Assembly: GCA_963801195.1 (NCBI GenBank)
Contig: CAWDDX010000005.1
Location: forward strand, 1 to 64,000
DNA length: 64,000 nucleotides
Direction: 5' to 3'
Origin: SZUA-36 sp963801195
GTDB lineage: Bacteria; Pseudomonadota; Gammaproteobacteria; Xanthomonadales; SZUA-36
Below are positions 25,722-33,138 of this stretch, piece by piece. The position numbers and the translations under genes were made by a program. The stretch's first letter is position 1. Each line of letters begins with the position of its first letter. A model generated the notes under the pieces. That model searched no databases. It worked only from the letters and a program-made list of their open reading frames with translations, and was not told the DNA's origin.

Positions 25722-27185
25722 ATGAACCTTTCTCTTGCAGACAGAAACTTGCTTAAAACCGGCGCTTACATAAATGGTCAGTGGGTTGCCTCTGACCGGG
25801 GTGACACATTGGCTGTGACCAACCCGGCTACGGGTGATGTGATTGCCCATGTTGCAAGCTGCGGTACCGACGAAACACGCCGGGCCATCGAAGCCGCTCA
25901 GGCAGCACAACTCGACTGGCGCCAAAGGTCTATAAAGGAAAGATCCACGATCCTGCGCAAGTGGTTCAACCTGATGATGGAGAACCAGGAGGACCTGGCA
26001 AGAATTCTCACTGCGGAACAGGGAAAACCGCTGGCTGAGGCGCGGGGTGAAATTGCATACGGGGCAAGCTACATCGAGTGGTTCGCTGAAGAGGGCAAAC
26101 GGATCTACGGTGATACCATTCCTCATTCCACCAATGACAAGCGTCTGGTGGTCATCAAGCAGCCCGTTGGTGTTGTCGCCTGTATCACACCCTGGAACTT
26201 TCCCAACGCAATGTTGACACGCAAGATTGCGCCTGCCTTGGCCGCAGGTTGCACGGTTGTGTGTAAACCTGCCAATGCAACACCATTGTCAGCTTATGCT
26301 TTTGCGGAACTGGCTGAACGCGCCGGGGTGCCTGCCGGTGTTATCAACCTGGTGACGGGCAGGACAGCTGAAATCGGTAAGGAGCTCACGTCCAATCCGA
26401 TCGTACGTAAATTGACGTTCACGGGTTCAACACCAGTCGGCAAGCAACTGATGGCCGAATGCGCGGCGACAGTCAAACGCACTTCGATGGAGTTGGGTGG
26501 AAATGCGCCGTTTATCGTATTCGATGACGCGGATCTGGACGCCGCACTCAGCGGTTTAATGGCGAGTAAATACCGTAATTCGGGCCAGACCTGCGTATGT
26601 GCCAACCGTATCCTGATCCAGGAGGGTGTCTATGACATTTTTGCCGAGAAACTGGCGCTGGCGGTCAAGCGTCTCAAGGTTGGAGATGGCGCGGACGATG
26701 GCGTCACCATCGGACCTCTCATCAATGAAGGCGCAGCCAACGATGTTATGAGTTTTATCGATGACGCTGTCAGCAAGGGCGCCCGCGTCGTGGCTGGTGG
26801 CCGACGTTCCGACCTGGGTGGCAGCTTTATTGAGCCGACAATACTCACCCAGGTCAGTGACGATATGAAGGTGTTCAGGCAGGAGATATTTGGACCAGTC
26901 GCGCCCTTGTTCAAATTCAGGACAGAGGCCGAGGCAATCGCGATGGCGAACGATACCGAGTTCGGCCTGGCGTGTTATTTCTATTCAAGGGACATTGGTC
27001 GAATCTGGCGGGTGGGTGAAGGTCTGGAATATGGCATCGTTGGTATCAACGAGGGCATCATCTCCAATGAAATGGCGCCGTTTGGAGGTGTGAAGGAATC
27101 AGGCCAGGGTCGCGAGGGCTCCAAATACGGCCTGGATGATTATCTTGAAATTAAATACATGTGCATGGGTGGAATCGATCAATGA
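25722..27185 (+). CDS. gabD: Succinate-semialdehyde-type aldehyde dehydrogenase
   Basis: 487 aa, NAD(P)-dependent aldehyde dehydrogenase closest in pattern to GabD. Catalytic residues: Asn159 (TPWNFPNAM), Glu257 (MELGGNAPFIVF), Cys291 (SGQTCVCANR). The cofactor region KPANATPLSA (KPA rather than KPS) and FTGSTPVGK are as in NADP-preferring succinate-semialdehyde dehydrogenases. It overlaps the GabT gene by 4 nt, so the aminotransferase likely feeds aldehyde straight to it. Oxidation of another omega-semialdehyde (malonate or glutarate type) remains possible. ATG with AGAGGGCC upstream. Confidence 0.88.
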   Translation: MNLSLADRNLLKTGAYINGQWVASDRGDTLAVTNPATGDVIAHVASCGTDETRRAIEAAQAAQLDWRQRSIKERSTILRKWFNLMMENQEDLARILTAEQGKPLAEARGEIAYGASYIEWFAEEGKRIYGDTIPHSTNDKRLVVIKQPVGVVACITPWNFPNAMLTRKIAPALAAGCTVVCKPANATPLSAYAFAELAERAGVPAGVINLVTGRTAEIGKELTSNPIVRKLTFTGSTPVGKQLMAECAATVKRTSMELGGNAPFIVFDDADLDAALSGLMASKYRNSGQTCVCANRILIQEGVYDIFAEKLALAVKRLKVGDGADDGVTIGPLINEGAANDVMSFIDDAVSKGARVVAGGRRSDLGGSFIEPTILTQVSDDMKVFRQEIFGPVAPLFKFRTEAEAIAMANDTEFGLACYFYSRDIGRIWRVGEGLEYGIVGINEGIISNEMAPFGGVKESGQGREGSKYGLDDYLEIKYMCMGGIDQ

Positions 27186-28501
27186 GCGAATCAAGAGAAA
27201 AAGCCTTGGCGGGATTATCCCCGAGTAACGCCGATTGGCAAACACGCAAGGATGCTGCATTTGCGCGCGGGCAGGGCAACCTGGCACCTGTATTTATCGA
27301 TCATGCGGTCAACGCGGAATTGTGGGATGTGGAAGGTCGGCGTTATATTGATTTTGGCACTGGTATCGCCGTATGTTCGACAGGTCATTCAAATCCTCGG
27401 GTGGTGGCCGCCGTTCAACAACAACTCGCACGTTTCAGCCATACCTGCGTGATGGTGACACCTTATGTTTCGGCCGTGGAATTAGCAGAAAAATTGAACG
27501 AACTTGCACCCGGTAGTACGCGCAAGAAAACAATTTATGTGACGACCGGTGCAGAAGCGGTTGAAAACTGCGTGAAAATTGCCAGGGCACATACCGGGCG
27601 GCGCGGTGTTATTGCTTTTAATGGCGGATTTCATGGGCGGACCATGTTGGCAATGGGACTGACGGGTAAAATTACTCCCTATAAAAATTTGTTTGGCCCA
27701 TTTCCGGGTGAAATCTACCATGTTCCCTTTCCAATTGAGTATCACGGTGTCAGCGTTGAGCAATCCCTTGAAGCGCTGGACATGTTGTTTAAAGTGGATA
27801 TTGCACCCGTCGATGTGGCGGCGATCATCGTCGAGCCCGTTCAGGGTGAGGGTGGATTTTATCCCGCGCCGAATGCGTTCATGCAGGCGTTGCGGAAGTT
27901 GTGTGACGAGCATGGCATCGTATTGATTGCCGATGAAATCCAGTCTGGTTTTGCCCGAACAGGTAAATTTTTCTGTTGCGAATACGCGGGTATTGAACCA
28001 GATTTAATGACGGTCGCCAAGGGTGTCGCCGGCGGTTTTCCCCTTGCAGCTGTTGTTGGTAAGGCAGAGATCATGGATGCACCACTGCCCGGTGGATTGG
28101 GTGGAACTTATGCCGGTTCCCCGATCGGTTGTGCCGCTGCTCTTGCCGTGATCGATGTCATTGCTGAGAATGATCTTGTCAATCGTGCCAATCAAATTGG
28201 CTCCCTTTTTGCAACTAGACTAACTGATTTACAAGGCAAGTATCCCGATGTTATCGGTGATGTCCGCAGTCGGCGCGGTGCCATGATTGCAATGGAGTTG
28301 GTGAAAAATGGTAACCCGGATCAGCCGGATACGGAACGCACCAGGGCGCTCGTGACGCAAGCTTGCCAAAGCGGGCTCATCTTGTTGAGTTGTGGCGTGC
28401 GGGGCAACGTTATCCGTTTTCTGCCCGCGCTGACGATTTCGGATGAACTGATCAATGAGGGTTTGGATATCGTCGAGCATTGCTTTAAGTCCCTGCTCTA
28501 G
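27182..28501 (+). CDS. gabT: 4-aminobutyrate-type aminotransferase
   Basis: Class III omega-aminotransferase, 439 aa. The PLP lysine is in TVAKGVAGGFPL (Lys280); the Asp pairing with the pyridine nitrogen is in LIADEIQSGFARTG (Asp251); EPVQGEGGFYPAP and TTGAEAVENCVKIAR are typical of GabT. I chose the ATG at 27182, overlapping the dehydrogenase stop (ATGA), over a start 21 nt upstream. It should convert GABA or a similar omega-amino acid plus 2-oxoglutarate to semialdehyde and glutamate. It converges on, and overlaps by 17 bp, an MFS transporter gene on the other strand. Confidence 0.88.
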   Translation: MSESREKALAGLSPSNADWQTRKDAAFARGQGNLAPVFIDHAVNAELWDVEGRRYIDFGTGIAVCSTGHSNPRVVAAVQQQLARFSHTCVMVTPYVSAVELAEKLNELAPGSTRKKTIYVTTGAEAVENCVKIARAHTGRRGVIAFNGGFHGRTMLAMGLTGKITPYKNLFGPFPGEIYHVPFPIEYHGVSVEQSLEALDMLFKVDIAPVDVAAIIVEPVQGEGGFYPAPNAFMQALRKLCDEHGIVLIADEIQSGFARTGKFFCCEYAGIEPDLMTVAKGVAGGFPLAAVVGKAEIMDAPLPGGLGGTYAGSPIGCAAALAVIDVIAENDLVNRANQIGSLFATRLTDLQGKYPDVIGDVRSRRGAMIAMELVKNGNPDQPDTERTRALVTQACQSGLILLSCGVRGNVIRFLPALTISDELINEGLDIVEHCFKSLL

Positions 28502-29669
28502 TCTCGTGGGCACCCCGATCTTGTAACGTCGCGGGTAGCCATACAGCCACGGCGCTAATGGCCATCACGACTGCGGCAACAATTATGATCAGTTTGTAAT
28601 TGTCCTCGCCAAGTAACATGGCTGTAACAACGGGCCCGGATGCCAGTCCCATCTTTGAGGCAAAGCCGCCCATTGCGGCCATCTGCCCGGTTGCATCAAA
28701 GCGCGACGCGAGTCCAAGAAGGTAGGAAATTGTGAAACCCCAGGTAATACCGATCATGCAATTGGATGCGATCCATATCCATGGCACATTGCTGTACAGA
28801 AGCGCCCAGATCGCCAATGCGGTCAAAGTAATGCCCGCTAACACAGACTTCAGGTAACCGAAACGACTACCGATAACGATGACCAGTCCGGCCCCGGCCA
28901 GGCCCAGCCAGTTGGCAATGCCGAGCGTGGTGGAAATAAAGCTCATGTCAAGCGCGTAATACTCACCCAGACCGATGATAAATGCGAACAGTCCCATGTT
29001 CGCGGCCTGAAAAAGGAAAATGGTCGCCAATGTAAGAATCATGGGGCGCATCTGAATGCCAGTGCCGGAGACTTTTATCTCTATCACTTTCTCTTTCTTA
29101 ACAGCGTATTCCGGAAGAAAGGGCAGCATCATGAAAGTTGCTGCACTAAAAGCTACCAATGAGTAAAACAGCACTTGTGTTCCAAATTCCGGAACCAGCC
29201 CTGGAATAAACATGATGCCAAGTCCCCCGAAACCGAATTGCACAAACAGCAGAACACCAAAAGTCCGGTCTGGCTGGGTGGTGCGGGCAATCAGAGAGAA
29301 CCCGGTGCCGACGAGCATACCGCCAATAAAGCCATGCAAAAATCTAACAATGAGCAGGGTGGTGGGATCCGTAATACTGATTGATAGCAGGTCGACTAAA
29401 ATCAAGCCACACAGAAACAGGGTAGCAGCCAATTGCCAGTTCAAGCGTTTAATCAGGAACACGATGAACAATGCACCGGCCGCAGCACCATACATATTCG
29501 CTGAGGCGACATTACCCGCTTGCTGGTTTGTAAAACCCAGGGCATCAATCACACCACTCACAATGGTGGGCATGATGTTGACGTAGAAAAGACCCGCTGA
29601 AGCCAGGAAGGCAAGGAAAACCCTGGCGGTCATGCTGTTGGGCGATACTTTTGGTAAGTTATTGTACAT
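28485..29669 (-). CDS. MFS transporter, substrate unknown
   Basis: 394 aa with about 12 hydrophobic segments and MFS features: FLIKRLNW after TM2 in place of the usual loop motif, VRFLHGFIGGMLVGTGFSLIARTTQPDRTFG in TM4-5, and a central charged loop (YAVKKEKVIEIKVSG). I chose the ATG at 29669, 2 nt after the stop of the upstream hydrolase gene; TTG at 29687 is an alternative. It is the third gene of an operon after a TPR-sulfotransferase and a lipoprotein hydrolase, so it may import or export their product. The substrate cannot be read from sequence. Confidence 0.82.
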   Translation of the reverse strand: MYNNLPKVSPNSMTARVFLAFLASAGLFYVNIMPTIVSGVIDALGFTNQQAGNVASANMYGAAAGALFIVFLIKRLNWQLAATLFLCGLILVDLLSISITDPTTLLIVRFLHGFIGGMLVGTGFSLIARTTQPDRTFGVLLFVQFGFGGLGIMFIPGLVPEFGTQVLFYSLVAFSAATFMMLPFLPEYAVKKEKVIEIKVSGTGIQMRPMILTLATIFLFQAANMGLFAFIIGLGEYYALDMSFISTTLGIANWLGLAGAGLVIVIGSRFGYLKSVLAGITLTALAIWALLYSNVPWIWIASNCMIGITWGFTISYLLGLASRFDATGQMAAMGGFASKMGLASGPVVTAMLLGEDNYKLIIIVAAVVMAISAVAVWLPATLQDRGAHETRAGT

Positions 29670-29671
29670 AT

Positions 29672-31474
29672 TTATAATTCTTCGCAATAATTAAGAACTT
29701 TATTGGCTTCAACAGCCGCATTTTTAAAAGTGTATTGATCACTGTCTGAAAAGTAGTAATAAACTGCGCCGTTGGGAAACATGGCGACAACAATTCCACC
29801 AAAACCGGACATGAATGGTATCCAGGTCTGAACCTGGCAACCGATCGTTTTGGCCATATCCATACCCCAAAATCCATTGTGGTATGCGAACTCGCCGTAT
29901 TGGCCGGTCCGGATATTTTCATTCTGTGTCCCCAGAAACATTGCAGCCTTGAGACCTGCGCTATCAAGGTTTTGATTCAGAGCTGAATCGGAGTTCAGGG
30001 TTGTGGAAATTTTTGCGATATCGTCCGAGTGGAAAATCAGTCCATATGCGGTAAATGGCTGTTCCTGTTTATCGTATGTGCGTTGGGTCCAGTGACTGAC
30101 AGGGCTGAGTTGCAGTGGTTTCAAAAAGCGCTCGTAGACAAGGTCGTTATAAATATCGGATTCAGAACCGGGATGCACCTTCAAAAAGGCATTCATGGCG
30201 ACCCCTAACAGGTAGTCATCGGTCGTGTGATAGACGACGACTGTTCCGGCTGCAGCTTTCTTTGGCCAGGCTTCACAACTAAAGCGGAGTTTGCCGGCAT
30301 GGGTTTCGGCCATGAAGAACGTCTGCATTTCACTCGAGTTTTCATCACTCTGGAATTCGGATGATTGATAGAGGCCGGTGGTCATGTTCAATAAATGGCG
30401 GGGTGTTACATCCCGCCAACGATCATCGTCGAGAATACACTCGGGTATGAGCCCGGTGATCGGTGTATCGGCAAACTCCGGCCACTGATGAGTTAACAAC
30501 AGGTAACCCAGACCGGCAAACACACTCTTGGCCAACGAATATGAGGGCAGGTCGAGTACATCGCAAAACGGGTAAGGCCCGAATCGGGTCGGGCATTGGC
30601 TGCGGTAGTGTGTTCCGTTTAACACAAAGCCGTAAACAGTGGAATCCTCTGCACCCGGCGGTATAAAAGCCGCAGGGTTTACAGCGGGATAATCTTCAGC
30701 CAGCGTGGATACAGGTTTTACCTGAAGCCGGTGTTCAACCTCGTCGCGGTAATCAGCTATGATATTTTCAGCTTCCGGTATTGATGTTGGTTGATACCGG
30801 GCTGCAGCGATGCCCCACAGGTTGATTTTCAAATACAGACAGGTCTCACTGCCAATCTGCCAGGCCGCACGGGTGATTGAGCCATCGTCTTTGTAAAGAA
30901 AAGTCAACAAACCGTTGTGGGTACAGTTCTGGTTTTTTTCCTTGAGCGTAAATGGCAAGGCGGCCCGCGACCATCCCATATCAAGCGGGTCCGCCCAGAC
31001 CCGGCCAGGCTCCAGCATGATTTCCCAGTAGGGATGATCGCTACGTTGTGGTTCACGTAGCACGGGTATGATCGTTGCTCCATCACTGACGTACTCGAAA
31101 GAAAAATCAGGAAGGGATGACAGCTTCCACTGCGTTTCACCGCTTATCCCAAATGTGTCTTTCACCACCTCGATGCGGTTGAAGGTATCACTGCCTACAA
31201 GGGTTAATACACCACTGAATGGTTGCGCCGCTAATGGCGAGCTTTCCGGTGGAGTAAATGCAAGCGTGGTGAGTGGTGTTTGCAACGGTTCATTGCCCAA
31301 AAGAAATTCTTTACTGAGTAAGTGTCTGGGCGTTGCCTCAAAAGGCAGGTCTGTACCATGCTGTTCTGATTTACACGAGGATACAAGAAGCACCAAAGTG
31401 AAAGTGATGAAGAAGCGTGACCGGAATATCCCCAGTTCAGTCAATTTCAATTCCGAGGCTTGCAAGACGCTCAC
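29672..31474 (-). CDS. Lipoprotein serine hydrolase of beta-lactamase fold, with novel N-terminal region
   Basis: 600 aa. A hydrophobic stretch followed by LVSSCKSE (Cys34) marks a lipoprotein. About residues 40-260 form a beta-rich domain I do not recognise. The second half is a class C beta-lactamase/DD-peptidase-like domain: the nucleophile motif is SLAK (Ser313, Lys316) in PSYSLAKSVFAG, RHLLNMTTGLY follows the family pattern, a Tyr motif lies in VYHTTDDYLLG, and YHNGFWGMD is near the third motif position. Probable activity: serine esterase, amidase or peptidase at the envelope. The start is a GTG at 31474 overlapping the sulfotransferase gene by 38 nt; the ribosome site is poor, so the exact start is uncertain. 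Confidence 0.75.
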   Translation of the reverse strand: MSVLQASELKLTELGIFRSRFFITFTLVLLVSSCKSEQHGTDLPFEATPRHLLSKEFLLGNEPLQTPLTTLAFTPPESSPLAAQPFSGVLTLVGSDTFNRIEVVKDTFGISGETQWKLSSLPDFSFEYVSDGATIIPVLREPQRSDHPYWEIMLEPGRVWADPLDMGWSRAALPFTLKEKNQNCTHNGLLTFLYKDDGSITRAAWQIGSETCLYLKINLWGIAAARYQPTSIPEAENIIADYRDEVEHRLQVKPVSTLAEDYPAVNPAAFIPPGAEDSTVYGFVLNGTHYRSQCPTRFGPYPFCDVLDLPSYSLAKSVFAGLGYLLLTHQWPEFADTPITGLIPECILDDDRWRDVTPRHLLNMTTGLYQSSEFQSDENSSEMQTFFMAETHAGKLRFSCEAWPKKAAAGTVVVYHTTDDYLLGVAMNAFLKVHPGSESDIYNDLVYERFLKPLQLSPVSHWTQRTYDKQEQPFTAYGLIFHSDDIAKISTTLNSDSALNQNLDSAGLKAAMFLGTQNENIRTGQYGEFAYHNGFWGMDMAKTIGCQVQTWIPFMSGFGGIVVAMFPNGAVYYYFSDSDQYTFKNAAVEANKVLNYCEEL

Positions 31475-33047
31475 GTAATGGTGAGAGTTGTGATCTGTAG
31501 GATTTCCAGCGGTTAACCGATGACTGGTAAACCGGTTGTCTTACTTGCGATGCGCTTGCGGTCGTCGATGATGCCTGACTTTCATGAAAACGCGCACAGC
31601 GGGGTTCCCAGCTTAGTTCACAATAGTCCAGCAACTTGCGTGCATTTCCTTCGATATCAGCTACCAGGTCTTCATAAGCCAATTCATAAATGACACCTGG
31701 CATAACGGTTTTCCAGTGTGTCATCAGTTGATGATACGCCGAGTAGTACAAAGCAATTTCCTCGAGGTCATAAGACCAGGGATATGCGTCCTGGAAAAGA
31801 CATTTGTAGATCGCATAGCAGGTGTCCATGGGGTGACGGCTCAAGTGGACAATTCTGGCGTTGGGCATAGCCCGGTGAATCAAACCGGCATAGAGGAAAT
31901 TCAATGGCATTTTGTCAACAAAATGCGCTGTATGGCCGGTAAGCGGTCGACTACTTTCAAGGTAGGCTTGACCAAGTCTCTCGAAATCAAGTTGGGCCGT
32001 GTGCTGCACCAATTCCTTGCGAGACCATTTTTGTGCGCCCGATTGTTGCCCGGCCTGCTGCATCATTTGCACCGCAAAATTGTTCAGTTCTCCAGCAGCA
32101 AATACTTCAGGGTGACTGCCGAGAATTCTCTCTAGCAGTGTAGTTCCGGTTCGTGGCAGGCCGATTACAAAAATGGGTTCCCGTGTCAAAAGACCATCGG
32201 GTGGTGTGGCAAACATGGTGGACCCAAAGGTGTCCCTGATCGTATCAATGGTCTTCAGATCATCTTCAATATGGTAGTTAATATGTTTTCTGCGCAGCGA
32301 TGCGCCGCGTTTAAGGACATTGAATGATTCCTCTGAACGATCCGTATCCTCCAGTTCTTTTGCCAGCGCGTAGCAGATTTGGACTTCGCCCGCTGGTACG
32401 CCAATTCCATTCTCAAGAAGACTTTGAAGCTCGGCGATGTGGTTTGAAGCGTTGGTCTGTTTGCGCAAATCCGCGCGTAACTGGTAAGCCTCGTAATCTT
32501 CATGATTGAGTTCGATCGCTTTGTTCAGGCTGGCTTCCGCCTTTTCATTCTGCCCCTGAAACCTCTGGATGCTGGCCAGGTTATACCAGTGTCCGCCTTT
32601 GTTTGGCTCCAACCCTGTGAGTTTTACATAAATTTGGCTGGCCTCATCATGCAATTCAATCCGGCTACACAGAAAGGCCAGCTGTGAAAGTTGCGCGGAG
32701 TTAAAGCGACCTGAATGCGTAATCAATACATTCAGCCATTTGCCGCAGTTTTCATTGTCGCCGCACATCAGCAGGCAAGCGGCGCGATGCAACTGCCAAT
32801 CGATATTCTGGGGTTCGAGTTTTAATGCCCGGTCAATTGCGACCAGGGCTGATTTCGGCTGATTCACCAATTGTGCCACGTGGCTGGCGGCATGCCATCC
32901 GGGAGCGTACAAAGGGTGTTTTTGAACCAGCAGGTTGCTGCTGCTGATGGCCTGCCTGATATCCTTTTTCCGCAGACTTTGCCAGACCCTGTCCAGTAAC
33001 TCCTTGCTGGTCGGATGGCTGGTGTTCATATCTGGCTCAGGCAGCAT
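31437..33047 (-). CDS. TPR-domain sulfotransferase
   Basis: About 536 aa. The N-terminal half (about 20-270) is TPR repeats (YAPGWHAASHVAQLVNQPKSALVAIDRAL, GGHWYNLASIQRFQGQNEKAEASL and others). The C-terminal half is a PAPS sulfotransferase domain: the 5'-phosphosulfate loop IGLPRTGTTLLERIL, an acidic AAGELNNF, FVDKMPLNFLYAGLIHRAMP and the 3'-phosphate motif IVHLSRHPMDTCYAIYK. It transfers sulfate from PAPS to an unknown acceptor; the cytosolic TPRs may bind it. I used the ATG at 33047; a GTG at 33059 and an ATG at 33029 are alternatives. It heads an operon with the lipoprotein hydrolase and MFS genes, and a terminator separates it from the TonB receptor gene upstream. Confidence 0.85.
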   Translation of the reverse strand: MLPEPDMNTSHPTSKELLDRVWQSLRKKDIRQAISSSNLLVQKHPLYAPGWHAASHVAQLVNQPKSALVAIDRALKLEPQNIDWQLHRAACLLMCGDNENCGKWLNVLITHSGRFNSAQLSQLAFLCSRIELHDEASQIYVKLTGLEPNKGGHWYNLASIQRFQGQNEKAEASLNKAIELNHEDYEAYQLRADLRKQTNASNHIAELQSLLENGIGVPAGEVQICYALAKELEDTDRSEESFNVLKRGASLRRKHINYHIEDDLKTIDTIRDTFGSTMFATPPDGLLTREPIFVIGLPRTGTTLLERILGSHPEVFAAGELNNFAVQMMQQAGQQSGAQKWSRKELVQHTAQLDFERLGQAYLESSRPLTGHTAHFVDKMPLNFLYAGLIHRAMPNARIVHLSRHPMDTCYAIYKCLFQDAYPWSYDLEEIALYYSAYHQLMTHWKTVMPGVIYELAYEDLVADIEGNARKLLDYCELSWEPRCARFHESQASSTTASASQVRQPVYQSSVNRWKSYRSQLSPLRERLASLGIEID

Positions 33048-33091
33048 TTTGGTAGGCACATCCTAACATTCTGTCGCGTTTTTGACGGGGT

Positions 33092-33121
33092 AAAAAAACC
33101 GGGCCTCGGCCCGGCTTTTTT
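33092..33121. terminator. Terminator between TonB receptor and sulfotransferase genes
   Basis: CCGGGCC-TC-GGCCCGG (33099-33114) is flanked by seven A on one side and seven T on the other, so it can terminate both strands. On the minus strand it ends the TonB receptor transcript 18 bp after its stop codon and separates it from the sulfotransferase operon. Confidence 0.9.
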
Positions 33122-33138
33122 TGCTATCGATCCAGCTT

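Noticed and set aside
25610..25723. Longer LysR protein starting near 25723
   Set aside because: The added residues are not conserved and overlap the gabD promoter repeats; the usual LysR start is MLDRRTLPLSALRAF at 25609.
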